Source of the DNA: JAKVJE01 sp047722305 | Lineage (GTDB): Bacteria > Actinomycetota > Actinomycetes > Actinomycetales > Microbacteriaceae | Direction: 5' to 3' | Length of the DNA stretch: 59,626 bases | NCBI GenBank assembly: GCA_047722305.1 | Contig: JBDNYM010000007.1 | Location: 1-59,626, forward strand | Part shown: piece after piece, positions 26,309-35,950 of the stretch | Position numbering within the stretch: the first letter of the stretch is position 1 | How the letters are laid out: every line of letters starts with the position of its first letter | Notes under the pieces: generated by a model | What the model saw: the letters and a program-made list of their open reading frames with translations, nothing else | The model's database searches: none | What the model was told of the DNA's origin: nothing | Made by a program: the position numbers and the translations under genes

Positions 26309-28897
26309 ATGATCACGTCTGGCGATGCCGAGAGACTGCTGCACGGCCTCAACCCGCAGCAGCGGCAGGCGGTCGAGTACGCGGGCCGCGCTGAGCTGAT
26401 CGTCGCCGGCGCCGGGTCGGGGAAGACCCGCGTGCTCACGCACCGCATCGCCTGGCTCATCGCCACCGGGCGGGCATACCCGAGCCAGATTCTCGCCATC
26501 ACCTTCACCAACAAGGCCGCCAGCGAGATGCGGGAGCGCGTCTGGTCGCTGCTGGGCCAGGAGGCGCGGGGGATGTGGGTCTCGACGTTCCACTCCGCCT
26601 GCCTGCGCATCCTGCGGCGCGAGGCGAGTGCGCTGGGGCTCAACTCGTCGTTCACCATCTACGACACGCAGGATTCGCGGGCGCTCATCAAGCGCATCCT
26701 GAAAGATGCCCGTGCCGATATGTACGGGCTGACCCCGTCCAGCACCCTGCACCGCATCTCGACGCTGAAGAACGAGCTGCGCGACCCCGACGACGCCGGT
26801 GGGGACCGCGACGACCCCGAGCAGCGCGTCTTCGTGGCCGCCTGGCGCGAGTACGAGCAGCGGAAGCGGCAGGCGAACGCCCTCGACTTCGACGACCTGC
26901 TCGGCCAGACGGTGTACTTGCTGCGTGCGTTCCCGGAGATCGCCGCCCGGTACCGGGACGTCTTCCGACATATCCTCATCGACGAATACCAGGACACCAA
27001 CCACGCCCAGTACGAGCTGGTGCGGCTGCTGGCCGACACCAGCGGCGACCCGGCGGCGGCGCTGCCGGGAGCGGGAGCCGGGGGCGGGGCCGGGCTCAGG
27101 GCATCCAGCAAGATTTGGCGGAATTCAGGCTCCGGAGCGCCTGAATCCGGCCAAAACCCTGAACTCGGAGCGGCCAATGGCGACGGCACCGAGGACGGCG
27201 GGGTGCGGCCGGCGCGCACGCTCACGGTGGTGGGCGACTCCGACCAGTCGATCTACGCGTTCCGCGGCGCCGACATGCGCAACATCACCGGCTTCGAGCA
27301 CGATTTCCCCGATGCGTCGGTGGTGCTGTTGGAGCAGAACTACCGTTCCACCCAGAACATCCTGACCGCGGCGAACGCGGTCATCTCGCAGAACATCGAC
27401 CGCGCCGACAAGCGGCTGTGGACCGACTCTGGGGCGGGGCCGCGACTGGTCGGCTTCACCGGCTACTCCGCGCACGACGAGGCGCAGTTCGTCGCCGACG
27501 AGATCGTCCGGCTCCATGCCGATGAAGGCATGGACTACCGCGACATGGCCGTGTTCTATCGCACCAATGCGCAGACGCGCGCGCTGGAGGAGATCTTCGT
27601 GCGCACCGGCCTGCCGTACCGAGTAGTGGGCGGCACGAAGTTCTACGAGCGCGCCGAGGTCAAAGACGTGCTGGCGTACCTGGTGGCGGTCGTCAACCCC
27701 GCCGACGAACTGTCGGTGCGGCGCATCCTGAACGTGCCTCGGCGGGGGATCGGGCAGGTGACGGTCGAACGCCTGTCTGCCTGGGCGGCGAGTCATGCGG
27801 CGACGCTGGTGGACGCACTCGACCACGGTGCCGAGGCCGGCGCCGGCCCCAAGCTGGTCGGCAAGATGGGGGAGCTCTCCCAGGCGTTGGCCGCCGCCCG
27901 GGCCGGGCTGGCCGACGGGCATCGGCTCGACACCGTCGTCGCCGAGCTGCTCGACGCCAGCGGGTACCTGCCAGCTCTGCAGAACTCTCCTGACCCGCAG
28001 GCCGCGGCGCGCGCCGAGAACGTCGACGAGCTGGTCTCGCAGGTGGCCGACTTCACCGCCGCCAACCCGGAGGCGAGCCTGGCCGACTTCCTGGCGGAGG
28101 CGGCGCTGACCGCGGCCGCCGACGAGTTCGACGACGCCTCCGGCGCCGTCTCGCTCATGACGCTGCACACCGCCAAGGGGCTCGAGTTCGACGCCGTGTT
28201 CGTGACCGGACTGGAGGAGGGGCTGCTGCCGCACCAGATGGCGATCGAGGAGCCGGGCGGGATGGCCGAGGAACGCCGGCTGTTCTACGTGGGGATCACC
28301 CGGGCCCGGCGCCGGCTCTCGCTCTCGCTCTCGGTGGTGCGCACCCTGTTCGGCCAGACTCGCACCCAGGCGCCCTCGCGATTCCTGGACGACATCCCTC
28401 CGGAGATCATCGAGTGGCGGCGCAGCCCCGAGGAGGCCGCCGTCGGCCACGCGCCGCGAGCTCTCGGGCGCGGGTGGGACGACGCCGGCGCGGCCGCCGA
28501 CGATGACGGGTGGGGCGCATCCGGACATCGCGGGCGCAGCGCCGGGCGCATCCGCCCCGGGCGCGCCGGCTGGGCCTCGCCGGTGATCACCAAGAAACGG
28601 GGCGCGCCGGCGGCCGGCGGAGCGGGCAGCGGCGGGACGGTCGGCGGCGGAACGGCCACCGCATCCCACCAATGGGCGAACCTCATCACCACAGCGCCGA
28701 AGGGCAACGGCGACGGGCCCGATCTCGCCGTCGGCGACCGGGTCGAGCACACCAGCTTCGGGAAGGGCACGGTGCGCTCGATGCGCGGAGCCGGGCGCAA
28801 GCGGGTCGCGCTGGTCGATTTCGACACCGCCGGGCGCAAGCAGCTGGTGGTCGCCATGGCGCCGTTGCACAAGTGCGACCCGGATGACGGTTCCTGA
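26309..28897 (+). CDS. pcrA: UvrD/PcrA-type ATP-dependent DNA helicase with internal insertion
   Basis: An 862-residue superfamily 1 helicase. Walker A GAGSGKT is at about 34-40, then FTNKAASEMRERV, DEYQDTN (motif II), GDSDQSIYAFRGAD (motif III, about residue 309), LEQNYRSTQNIL, TLHTAKGLEFDAVF and YVGITRARRRL. The C-terminus has the PcrA Tudor-like end (VGDRVEHTSFGKGTV). It works in repair and replication restart. About 55 extra residues separate motifs II and III, partly encoded by a palindromic DNA segment (27112-27157). ATG 26309 is chosen over 26279 because TAGACT lies seven bases upstream. Confidence 0.94.
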   Translation: MITSGDAERLLHGLNPQQRQAVEYAGRAELIVAGAGSGKTRVLTHRIAWLIATGRAYPSQILAITFTNKAASEMRERVWSLLGQEARGMWVSTFHSACLRILRREASALGLNSSFTIYDTQDSRALIKRILKDARADMYGLTPSSTLHRISTLKNELRDPDDAGGDRDDPEQRVFVAAWREYEQRKRQANALDFDDLLGQTVYLLRAFPEIAARYRDVFRHILIDEYQDTNHAQYELVRLLADTSGDPAAALPGAGAGGGAGLRASSKIWRNSGSGAPESGQNPELGAANGDGTEDGGVRPARTLTVVGDSDQSIYAFRGADMRNITGFEHDFPDASVVLLEQNYRSTQNILTAANAVISQNIDRADKRLWTDSGAGPRLVGFTGYSAHDEAQFVADEIVRLHADEGMDYRDMAVFYRTNAQTRALEEIFVRTGLPYRVVGGTKFYERAEVKDVLAYLVAVVNPADELSVRRILNVPRRGIGQVTVERLSAWAASHAATLVDALDHGAEAGAGPKLVGKMGELSQALAAARAGLADGHRLDTVVAELLDASGYLPALQNSPDPQAAARAENVDELVSQVADFTAANPEASLADFLAEAALTAAADEFDDASGAVSLMTLHTAKGLEFDAVFVTGLEEGLLPHQMAIEEPGGMAEERRLFYVGITRARRRLSLSLSVVRTLFGQTRTQAPSRFLDDIPPEIIEWRRSPEEAAVGHAPRALGRGWDDAGAAADDDGWGASGHRGRSAGRIRPGRAGWASPVITKKRGAPAAGGAGSGGTVGGGTATASHQWANLITTAPKGNGDGPDLAVGDRVEHTSFGKGTVRSMRGAGRKRVALVDFDTAGRKQLVVAMAPLHKCDPDDGS
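27112..27157. repeat. Imperfect palindrome inside pcrA
   Basis: Two 19-base arms (27112-27130 and 27139-27157) match in 16 positions around TCCGGAGC. A partial third copy follows (CCTGAACTCGGAGCGGCCAA, 27158-27177). The segment is more A/T-rich than its surroundings and remains in frame in the helicase gene. Confidence 0.75.
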
Positions 28898-28943
28898 CGG
28901 TCCGACACACTTACGAAACGCAAGAGCCGTAACATATTCCGAC

Positions 28944-30107
28944 GTGGACTTGTATGAATACCAGGCCAGGGAGCTCTTCGCTGCCCATGGCGTGCCGGTA
29001 ACCGCAGGAATCATCGCTGACGGCCCCCAGGCGGCGGCCGCCGCGGCCGACCAGCTGGGCTATCCCGCCGTCGTCAAGGCGCAGGTCACCATCGGCGGCC
29101 GGGGCAAGGCCGGCGGGGTCAAGCTGGTGCACAGCGCCGACGAGGCGGCCCGGGCGGCCGCCGGCATCCTCGGGATGGACATCCGCGGGCACCGCGTGGA
29201 GCGGCTGATGGTCGCCGGCGGCGTGCGCATCGCCCGCGAACAGTACTTCTCGATCCTGGTGGACCGCACCGCACGCGCCTACCTCAGCCTGTTCTCGCTG
29301 CGCGGAGGCATGGACATCGAGCAGCTGGCAGACACCGACCCCGACGCGATCGTGCGCACCCCCATCGACCCGCTGACCGGGCTGACCGAGGATGCGGCGC
29401 GCGCCATCGTGCGCACCGCCGGCGGGGACGAGGCCACGGCCGCCGCCCTCGCCCCGGTGATGACCGCCCTCTGGGACGTGTTCGCGACCGAGGACGCCAC
29501 CCTGGTCGAGGTGAACCCGATGGTCATCGACGAGAACGGCGCCGCCCTCGCCCTCGACGCCAAGGTGAGTCTCGACGGCAACGCGGCCCTGCGCCACGAC
29601 TGGGACTACTGGCGCGGCTCCGAGCAGCCCGGCCTGGAGGCGCGGGCCCAGGCGGCCGGCCTCAACTACGTCAAGCTCGACGGCCAGGTGGGCGTCATGG
29701 GCAACGGCGCCGGCCTGGTGATGAGCACCCTCGACCTGGTCGCCTTCGCCGGCCGCGAGGCCGGGATCACGCCGGCGAACTTCCTCGACATCGGCGGCGG
29801 GGCGTCGGCCGAGAAGATGGCCACGTCCCTCGGCCTCGTGCTGTCGGACCCGCAGGTTCGCGCCGTCTACATCAACATCTACGGCGGCATCACCGCCTGC
29901 GACCAGGTCGTGTCGGGCGTGCTGGAGGCCCTCGCCCAGGTCGACCAGGACATCCTGAAGCCACTGGTGCTGCGGCTGGACGGCAACCAGGCCGACGCCG
30001 GCCGCCGCCTGCTGGCCGAGGCCGGCAGCCCGTGGATTCACTCGGCGGCCACCATGGAGGCGGGCGCCGACCTCGCGGTGCGCCTCGCCGGTGGGGAGGA
30101 GAACTGA
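28944..30107 (+). CDS. sucC: Succinyl-CoA ligase beta subunit SucC
   Basis: A 387-residue ATP-grasp protein that with SucD converts succinyl-CoA to succinate while making ATP or GTP in the TCA cycle. DLYEYQARELFAAHGVPV at the start, GGRGKAGGVKL in the nucleotide site, LVEVNPMV and GNGAGLVMSTLD are typical. GTG 28944 gives the exact family N-terminus; the in-frame ATG at 28884 would add 20 unrelated residues. TAACAT (28930-28935) eight bases upstream suggests a leaderless start. It joins sucD by a TGATG overlap. Confidence 0.95.
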   Translation: MDLYEYQARELFAAHGVPVTAGIIADGPQAAAAAADQLGYPAVVKAQVTIGGRGKAGGVKLVHSADEAARAAAGILGMDIRGHRVERLMVAGGVRIAREQYFSILVDRTARAYLSLFSLRGGMDIEQLADTDPDAIVRTPIDPLTGLTEDAARAIVRTAGGDEATAAALAPVMTALWDVFATEDATLVEVNPMVIDENGAALALDAKVSLDGNAALRHDWDYWRGSEQPGLEARAQAAGLNYVKLDGQVGVMGNGAGLVMSTLDLVAFAGREAGITPANFLDIGGGASAEKMATSLGLVLSDPQVRAVYINIYGGITACDQVVSGVLEALAQVDQDILKPLVLRLDGNQADAGRRLLAEAGSPWIHSAATMEAGADLAVRLAGGEEN

Positions 30108-31000
30108 TGTCCATCCTGCTCGATCGGGATTCGCGCATCCTCGTGCAGGGGATGACCGGGTCGAAGGGCCGCATCCACACCGCCCAGATGCTCGCCGCGG
30201 GTGCCACCGTGGTCGGCGGCGTCAACCCTCGCAAGGCCGGCACCACCGTCGGCATCGACGGGCACGAGCTGCCCGTGTTCGGCACCGTCGCCGAGGCCGT
30301 GGAGCAGACCGGGGCGAATGTCACGGTGCTGTTCGTGCCGCCCAAGTTCGCCAAGTCGGCCATGCTGGAGGCCGTCGAGGCCCAGGTGCCGCTCATGGTG
30401 GTCATCACCGAGGGCGTGCCCGTGCACGACACCGTCGAGGTGCTGGCACGCATCCGCCGGCTCGGCAACGTCACCCACATGGTCGGCCCCAACTGCCCCG
30501 GCGTCATCACGCCCGGCCAGTCGACCGCCGGCATCATCCCCGCCGACATCACCGGGCCCGGCCCCGTCGGCCTGGTTTCGAAATCGGGGACCCTCACCTA
30601 CCAGCTCATGCACGAGCTGGCCGACCTCGGCTTCACCACCGGACTGGGCATCGGCGGCGACCCGGTGCTCGGGACGACCCAGATCGAGGCCCTCGCCGCG
30701 TTCGAGCGCGATCCGGACACCAAGGTCATCGTGCTCATCGGCGAGATCGGCGGCAGCTCGGAAGAGCACGCCGCCGCCTACATCACCGACCACGTGACCA
30801 AGCCGGTCGTCGCCTACATCGCCGGATTCACGGCGCCCGAGGGCAAGACCATGGGACACGCCGGGGCGATCGTCTCCGGCGCCTCCGGGACCGCCGCCTC
30901 CAAGAAGACCGCCCTGGAGGCGGCTGGCGTGCACGTGGGCACCACCCCCGTCGAGACGGCGCAGTTCGCCCGCGAGGCGCTGGCGGCGCTCGCGGGCTGA
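30107..31000 (+). CDS. sucD: Succinyl-CoA ligase alpha subunit SucD
   Basis: A 297-residue CoA-binding subunit. The Rossmann CoA domain is at the N-terminus (RILVQGMTGSKGRIHT), VGPNCPGVITP follows, and the phosphohistidine is His251 in MGHAGAIVSG. It forms a complex with SucC from the gene just upstream, whose stop overlaps this ATG by one base; GGGGAGGAG precedes it. Length is normal. Confidence 0.96.
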   Translation: MSILLDRDSRILVQGMTGSKGRIHTAQMLAAGATVVGGVNPRKAGTTVGIDGHELPVFGTVAEAVEQTGANVTVLFVPPKFAKSAMLEAVEAQVPLMVVITEGVPVHDTVEVLARIRRLGNVTHMVGPNCPGVITPGQSTAGIIPADITGPGPVGLVSKSGTLTYQLMHELADLGFTTGLGIGGDPVLGTTQIEALAAFERDPDTKVIVLIGEIGGSSEEHAAAYITDHVTKPVVAYIAGFTAPEGKTMGHAGAIVSGASGTAASKKTALEAAGVHVGTTPVETAQFAREALAALAG

Positions 31001-31057
31001 GGGGCGGACGCCGAGCCGCGGCGCATTCCGCCCCGGCGCCGGTAGGGTGGACGGGTC

Positions 31058-32434
31058 ATGATCCGCCACCTGCTCGCCGCCATCCCGGCCGCCCTGGAAT
31101 CGCTGATCGTTTTCGTGGTTGGGCTCGGGCCGTGCGCGGCGGTGGGCGCGCTGATGTGGGCGATCCACGACCACTTCGGCCCCACCTGGGGTGCCTGGTG
31201 GGCGGCCGCCGTCCGCTTCTGGCTGTTGGGGCTGGGGGCCCCGATGGCGTTTCCCGCCCAGTCGCTCGCCGTGGGCGATTCGAATATGCATATTGCGGCA
31301 TATGCCATCACGCTGATGCCGCTGGGCCTGACCGCATTCATCGTCTGGCGGGCCTGGGCCGGCGGGCGTCGGTTCTGCGACGACCGCCTCGTCTGGCCGG
31401 CCTGGGTCGGCTTCGCCGCCGCCAGCGCCGCGCTGGGGGCGATCGCCGCGGCAACCACCGCGGGCGCCGATCTCCACGCCCTGGTGCGGACGGCCTGGCC
31501 GGCGGCGCTGCTGCTGCCCACTGCAGCCTTCATCGTCGGCACCCTGTGGACGGGCGGACAGGAGGACAGCGCCGAGCGCTCCCTGCTGCTGCGCGGCGTC
31601 CACTGGACGCTGATGCGCCTGCGCGACCCGGCCGGCACCATGGCCCGTGGGCTCGGGCAGGGGATCGGTCTGACGCTGCTCACCTGGCTGGGGCTCGCCG
31701 CGGTGCTCGTCTCGACGTCCGTGTTCGGCCATTGGACGCGCATCGTCGCCCAGTACGAACAGCTGCAGCCCGACGTGCTGGGCGTGCTGGTGGTGACCGC
31801 CGTGCAGCTCGCGTTCCTGCCCGTCCTCATCGTCTGGGCGGCGCTGTGGAGCAGCGGGGTCGGATTCGCGCTCGGCAGCGGCTCGTCGACCAGCCCGTTC
31901 GGCACGGAACTCGCACCGCTGCCCTCGTGGCCGGTGCTCGCCGCCCTGCCCGCCGGCTGGCATGCGCTGGCGCTCATCGTGCTGATCGTTCCGGTTTCCG
32001 CCTTCGTCCTGGGGGCCTGGCAGCTGCGGCGCTCGCTGACGGCGGCCGGCGCCGCCGCCCACTGGACCACCTGGTGGGGACGCCTGCTGCTCGCCGCCGC
32101 GCTGGCGGTGGCGGTGGGGGTGGTCGTCGCCGTGGCCGCCGAGCTGAGCCAGGGCGCGATCGGGCCGGGGCGGCTGCGGCACGCCGGCCAGTCGGGGCCG
32201 CTCGCCGGCGCCGTCGCCTGCTGCTGGGGGCTGGCGGTGTCGGCGGTGGTGCTGTTCTGGCCCGGCGGGCCGCGGACGCGCCGCGCGGCGCCGAGACCTC
32301 TCGCGGATGCCGTCCCCGGGCCTGCTGCGGATGCCACGTCGTCCCCCGCCCCGCGTCCTGGGTCGGATTCCGGCTCGGCCGCGGCGCCCGCCCCCGGTCC
32401 GGCCTCGGGCCCCGGTCCGGACCGACTAGCCTGA
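31058..32434 (+). CDS. DUF6350 family polytopic membrane protein
   Basis: A 458-residue membrane protein with about nine or ten hydrophobic segments through residue 410 and a Pro/Ala/Gly-rich, low-complexity tail. Its position between sucD and purN is the usual one for DUF6350 proteins in Micrococcales, as I remember it. Function unknown; some annotations suggested transport without evidence. TAGGGT lies nine bases before the ATG, so a near-leaderless transcript is possible. Its stop codon overlaps the purN -10 box. Confidence 0.8.
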   Translation: MIRHLLAAIPAALESLIVFVVGLGPCAAVGALMWAIHDHFGPTWGAWWAAAVRFWLLGLGAPMAFPAQSLAVGDSNMHIAAYAITLMPLGLTAFIVWRAWAGGRRFCDDRLVWPAWVGFAAASAALGAIAAATTAGADLHALVRTAWPAALLLPTAAFIVGTLWTGGQEDSAERSLLLRGVHWTLMRLRDPAGTMARGLGQGIGLTLLTWLGLAAVLVSTSVFGHWTRIVAQYEQLQPDVLGVLVVTAVQLAFLPVLIVWAALWSSGVGFALGSGSSTSPFGTELAPLPSWPVLAALPAGWHALALIVLIVPVSAFVLGAWQLRRSLTAAGAAAHWTTWWGRLLLAAALAVAVGVVVAVAAELSQGAIGPGRLRHAGQSGPLAGAVACCWGLAVSAVVLFWPGGPRTRRAAPRPLADAVPGPAADATSSPAPRPGSDSGSAAAPAPGPASGPGPDRLA

Positions 32435-32438
32435 GACC
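32427..32438 (+). promoter_or_regulatory. -10 box of leaderless purN transcript
   Basis: TAGCCT (32427-32432) overlaps the DUF6350 stop codon and is six bases from the purN GTG. No good Shine-Dalgarno sequence is present. Confidence 0.45.
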
Positions 32439-33167
32439 GTGCTCACCCTCGTCGTCCTGATCTCCGGCCGGGGCAGCAACCTGCACGCGCTCATCGAGCG
32501 TTGCGCCGCCCCTGACTTCCCGGCTCGCATCGCGGCGGTCGGAGCCGACCGCCCCGCCCCGGGACTCGCCGGCGCGGCCGCAGCGGGCATCCCCACGTTC
32601 ACCGTGGCGCCCGCGGCAGAGGAGTCCCGCGAGCAGTGGGCCAAGCGCCTGGACGCCCGGCTCGCTGAGTGGCCGGCCGACCTGATCGTGCTCTCCGGGT
32701 TCATGCGGGTGCTGCCCGCGGCATTCGTGGCCCGGCACCGGCTCATCAACACCCACCCCGCCTATCTGCCGGAGTTCAAGGGCGCCCACGCCGTGCGCGA
32801 CGCCCTCGCCGCGCACGTCGCGGAGACCGGGGCCACCGTGCACCGGGTCGACGCCAGCCTCGACGGCGGGCCCGTGCTGGCCCAGCGCCGCGTGCCCGTG
32901 CTCGTCGGCGACACCGAGCCGGTGCTGCACGCGCGCATCAAGGTCGTCGAGCGGGAGCTGCTCGCCCAGGTCATCGCCGGCATCGCGGCCGGAGAGATCG
33001 GCCTGGGCGGCTCGGAGCAGCAGGCCGCACTCGCTGCGGGCGCCTCCGCCGATTCGACCGCCGTGGGCATCCCGGCCGTCCTGGCCGCCTCACCCGTCCC
33101 GGCCACCACGCCGAAGCCATCCCCCGCATCCATCGCCCCATCCACCGACAGAAAGCCACGTGCATGA
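32439..33167 (+). CDS. purN: Phosphoribosylglycinamide formyltransferase PurN
   Basis: A 242-residue enzyme that transfers formyl from 10-formyl-THF to GAR in purine synthesis. VVLISGRGSNLHALIE binds substrate phosphate, SGFMRVLP and NTHPAYLPEFKGAHAV carry the catalytic Asn/His, and GATVHRVDASLDGGPV the Asp. The conserved fold ends near residue 190; about 45 Ala/Pro/Ser-rich residues follow, ending in the overlap with purH. GTG start, leaderless-type promoter. Confidence 0.94.
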   Translation: MLTLVVLISGRGSNLHALIERCAAPDFPARIAAVGADRPAPGLAGAAAAGIPTFTVAPAAEESREQWAKRLDARLAEWPADLIVLSGFMRVLPAAFVARHRLINTHPAYLPEFKGAHAVRDALAAHVAETGATVHRVDASLDGGPVLAQRRVPVLVGDTEPVLHARIKVVERELLAQVIAGIAAGEIGLGGSEQQAALAAGASADSTAVGIPAVLAASPVPATTPKPSPASIAPSTDRKPRA

Positions 33168-34747
33168 CCGCCACCGCCCCCAGCCCCACCGTGCGCACCC
33201 CGATTCGGCGCGCGCTGATCTCCGTGTCCGACAAGCGCGGGCTGCCCGAGTTCGCGGCCGCCCTGAGCGCCGCCGGGGTGCAGATCGTCTCCACCGGGTC
33301 CACGGCGAAGACCATCGCGGCGGCGGGCGTGCCCGTCACCGAGGTCAGCGAGGTCACCGGCTTCCCGGAGGTGCTGGACGGCCGGGTCAAGACCCTGCAC
33401 CCCGCCGTGCACGCCGGCATCCTCGCCGACCTGCGCAAGCCGTCGCACGTCGATCAGCTGCACGAGCTCGGCATCGCCCCGTTCGAGCTGGTCGTGGTCA
33501 ACCTGTATCCGTTCGTGCAGACCGTCCGCAGCGGCGCCGAGGACGACGACGTGGTCGAGCAGATCGACATCGGCGGCCCCACCCTGGTGCGGGCCGCGGC
33601 CAAGAATCACGCCAACGTCGCTGTCGTGGTCGACCCCGCCGACTACGAGCTCATCGCCGCCGCCCTGCCTGCGGGCACCGATCTGGCGCAGCGCCGCCGA
33701 CTGGCCGCCAAGGCCTTCGCCCATACCGCCGACTACGACCGGGCCATCTCCGGCTGGTTCCGCGACGAGCTCGTCGACGACGGTCCCCGCTGGCCCGCCT
33801 CGGTGACGTTCGGCGGGGACCTGCTGCACGCGCTGCGCTACGGCGAGAACCCCCACCAGGCCGCCGCCGTCTACGCCGACCCGCTGGCGGCCGGCCTGGC
33901 CCAGGCCGAGCAGCTGCATGGTAAGGAGATGAGCTACAACAACTACCAGGACGCCGACTCCGCGGTGCGGGCCGTGTTCGACTACCCGGAGCCCGCCGTC
34001 GCCATCATCAAGCACGCCAACCCCTGCGGCATCGCCATCGCCACGCCCGGAGCCGACGACCCCATCGCCGACGCCCACCGCAAGGCGCACGACTGCGATC
34101 CGCTGTCCGCCTACGGCGGCGTCGTGGCCGCCAACCGGACCGTCAGCCTCGGCATGGCCCGCGCCCTGCGGCACATCTTCACCGAGGTGGTGGCCGCCCC
34201 CGACTACGAACCCGAAGCGCTCGCCCTGCTCTCGGAGAAGAAGAACCTGCGCATCCTGCGGCTGCCCGACGGATTCCGGCGCGAACCGACCATCGTCAAG
34301 CAGATCTCCGGCGGGCTGCTCGTCTCCGACGCCGACAACTTCGAGGGCGACATCGACACCTCCGCCTGGCAACTCGTGTCCGGGGAGGCGGCGTCGCCCG
34401 AGACCCTGGCCGATCTCGCCTTCGCCTGGAAGGCCTGCCGCTCGGTGAAATCGAACGCCATCCTGCTGGCCAAGGACGGCGCGTCCGTCGGCGTCGGGAT
34501 GGGGCAGGTCAACCGCGTCGACTCCGCCCACCTGGCCGTCGACCGCGCCGGGGATCGGGCCGCCGGGTCGGTGGCCGCGTCGGACGCCTTCTTCCCCTTC
34601 GCCGACGGGCTGCAGGTGCTGATCGGCGCCGGGGTGACCGCGGTCGCGCAGCCGGGCGGGTCCATCCGCGATCAGGAGGTGATCGTCGCCGCCCAGCAGG
34701 CCGGGATCATCATGTACCTCACCGGGGAGCGGCACTTCTTCCACTGA
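33164..34747 (+). CDS. purH: Bifunctional AICAR formyltransferase/IMP cyclohydrolase PurH
   Basis: A 527-residue enzyme for the last two steps to IMP. The N-terminal MGS-like cyclohydrolase (ALISVSDKRGL, STGSTAKTI, GRVKTLHPAVHAGIL) precedes the formyltransferase half with KEMSYNNYQDADSA, KHANPCG (about 283-289) and CDPLSAYGG. It ends with YLTGERHFFH as is usual. The ATG overlaps the purN stop (ATGA). Its AICAR/ZMP substrate pool is what ZTP riboswitches report on, and one precedes glyA 1.3 kb away. Confidence 0.97.
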   Translation: MTATAPSPTVRTPIRRALISVSDKRGLPEFAAALSAAGVQIVSTGSTAKTIAAAGVPVTEVSEVTGFPEVLDGRVKTLHPAVHAGILADLRKPSHVDQLHELGIAPFELVVVNLYPFVQTVRSGAEDDDVVEQIDIGGPTLVRAAAKNHANVAVVVDPADYELIAAALPAGTDLAQRRRLAAKAFAHTADYDRAISGWFRDELVDDGPRWPASVTFGGDLLHALRYGENPHQAAAVYADPLAAGLAQAEQLHGKEMSYNNYQDADSAVRAVFDYPEPAVAIIKHANPCGIAIATPGADDPIADAHRKAHDCDPLSAYGGVVAANRTVSLGMARALRHIFTEVVAAPDYEPEALALLSEKKNLRILRLPDGFRREPTIVKQISGGLLVSDADNFEGDIDTSAWQLVSGEAASPETLADLAFAWKACRSVKSNAILLAKDGASVGVGMGQVNRVDSAHLAVDRAGDRAAGSVAASDAFFPFADGLQVLIGAGVTAVAQPGGSIRDQEVIVAAQQAGIIMYLTGERHFFH

Positions 34748-34797
34748 GGAGCGGGCGGGGGACGCCGGCCTCCCTCCCTCGCCGACTTCGCCGCGGT

Positions 34798-34852
34798 GAA
34801 TCAGCCGGAAGTCGCCGGATCTGCCAGACTCCAGGGTGCTGCCGGCAGATTC
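34798..34852. repeat. Imperfect inverted repeat between purH and purU
   Basis: GAATCAGCCGG and CCGGCAGATTC (10 of 11 positions complementary) enclose a second stretch, GGATCTGCCAGACTCC, related to the right arm. It sits between convergent genes and may terminate both; no T tract is present. Confidence 0.5.
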
Positions 34853-34897
34853 GTCGTGGCGGTGTCAGATCCGCGGAGTGCACGCGGGCCGCGCGAC

Positions 34898-35767
34898 CTA
34901 CTGGAAGATGACCGTGCGCCCCTCGTCGCCCAGGATGCGGTGCTCCGCGAACCAGGTGACCGCCTGGCGCAGCGTGCGAGCTTCGGCATCCTGCCCGATG
35001 GCGCGCAGCTGCTCGGGCGTTTTGGTGTGGTCGACGCGCACCACGTTCTGCTCGATGATGGGCCCCTCGTCGAGGTCGGGCGTGATGAAGTGGGCGGTGG
35101 CGCCGATCAGCTTCACTCCGCAGCGGTGCGCCTGCAGGTAGGGGTTGGCCCCTTTGAACCCGGGCAGGAACGAGTGGTGGATGTTGATGGCCCGGCCCCG
35201 CAGCCGCTCGCACAGTTCCGGGCTGACGATCTGCATGTAGCGGGCCAGCACCACCAGCTCGATGTCGTGATCGGCCACGAACTGCTCGACCCGCGCCTCG
35301 AACTCCGCCTTCTCCGACCTCGAGCCGACCGGCTGCCAGTCGAACGGCGCCGAGTAGAAGCCCGCCAGCCCCGCCAGGTCGGGATGGTTGCCCAGCACCT
35401 GCACCACGTCGATCGGCACCTGTCCGGTCGACTGCCGGAACAACAGGTCCTGCAGGCAGTGGGCCGCGTGCGACACCAGGATGAGGGTGCGCACAGGACG
35501 GCCGGCCTCATCCACGGTCAGCTGCAAGGAGTGGCGGGCGGCAACGGGGGCGAACCCGGCGCGCACCTCGTCCTCGGTGGCGGCGGCCGAGATCTGCAGC
35601 CGCATGAAGAACCGGCCCGTGTCGGGGCTGTGGAACTGCTGCGAGGTCTCGATGTTGCCGCCCAGCTCGACCACGGCGCCGGAGACGTCGTGCACGATGC
35701 CGGGATGGTCGGCGCAGGTCAAGGTGAGGATCCACTGGGCGGTGGGAGTGACAGGCATGAGAGCCAT
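34898..35767 (-). CDS. purU: Formyltetrahydrofolate deformylase PurU
   Basis: A 289-residue enzyme that hydrolyses 10-formyl-THF to formate and THF, balancing the one-carbon pool. The N-terminal ACT domain (about 10-90, LTCADHPGIVHDVSGAV) is the amino-acid sensing part; the catalytic half has LARYMQIVSPEL, INIHHSFLPGFKGANPY and IGATAHFITPDLDEGP with the catalytic His and Asp. Length is normal. A second ATG at 35758 could be the start. Next to glyA and folD in a one-carbon cluster, but on the other strand. Confidence 0.95.
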   Translation of the reverse strand: MALMPVTPTAQWILTLTCADHPGIVHDVSGAVVELGGNIETSQQFHSPDTGRFFMRLQISAAATEDEVRAGFAPVAARHSLQLTVDEAGRPVRTLILVSHAAHCLQDLLFRQSTGQVPIDVVQVLGNHPDLAGLAGFYSAPFDWQPVGSRSEKAEFEARVEQFVADHDIELVVLARYMQIVSPELCERLRGRAINIHHSFLPGFKGANPYLQAHRCGVKLIGATAHFITPDLDEGPIIEQNVVRVDHTKTPEQLRAIGQDAEARTLRQAVTWFAEHRILGDEGRTVIFQ

Positions 35768-35950
35768 CGTAGGGGCGGTGGACGGGATGGTCTGGTCGGC
35801 GACCGGACGCTAGCGCACACTGATCGATTCCGCCCTCCCGACCGATCCGCATGATGGCGCGGATGTCTCGTCGCCTCGCCCCGGAATCGCCGCGATCAAT
35901 GTGCGGGAGCGTACGGCCAACGTCAGCCGGGCGGGGAGAGCATCGCCGAG
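35768..35950. other. Intergenic, no gene seen
   Basis: This first part of the 442-base purU-glyA interval holds no credible coding frame. The rest of the interval carries a long inverted repeat, a promoter and a riboswitch, listed separately. Confidence 0.6.
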
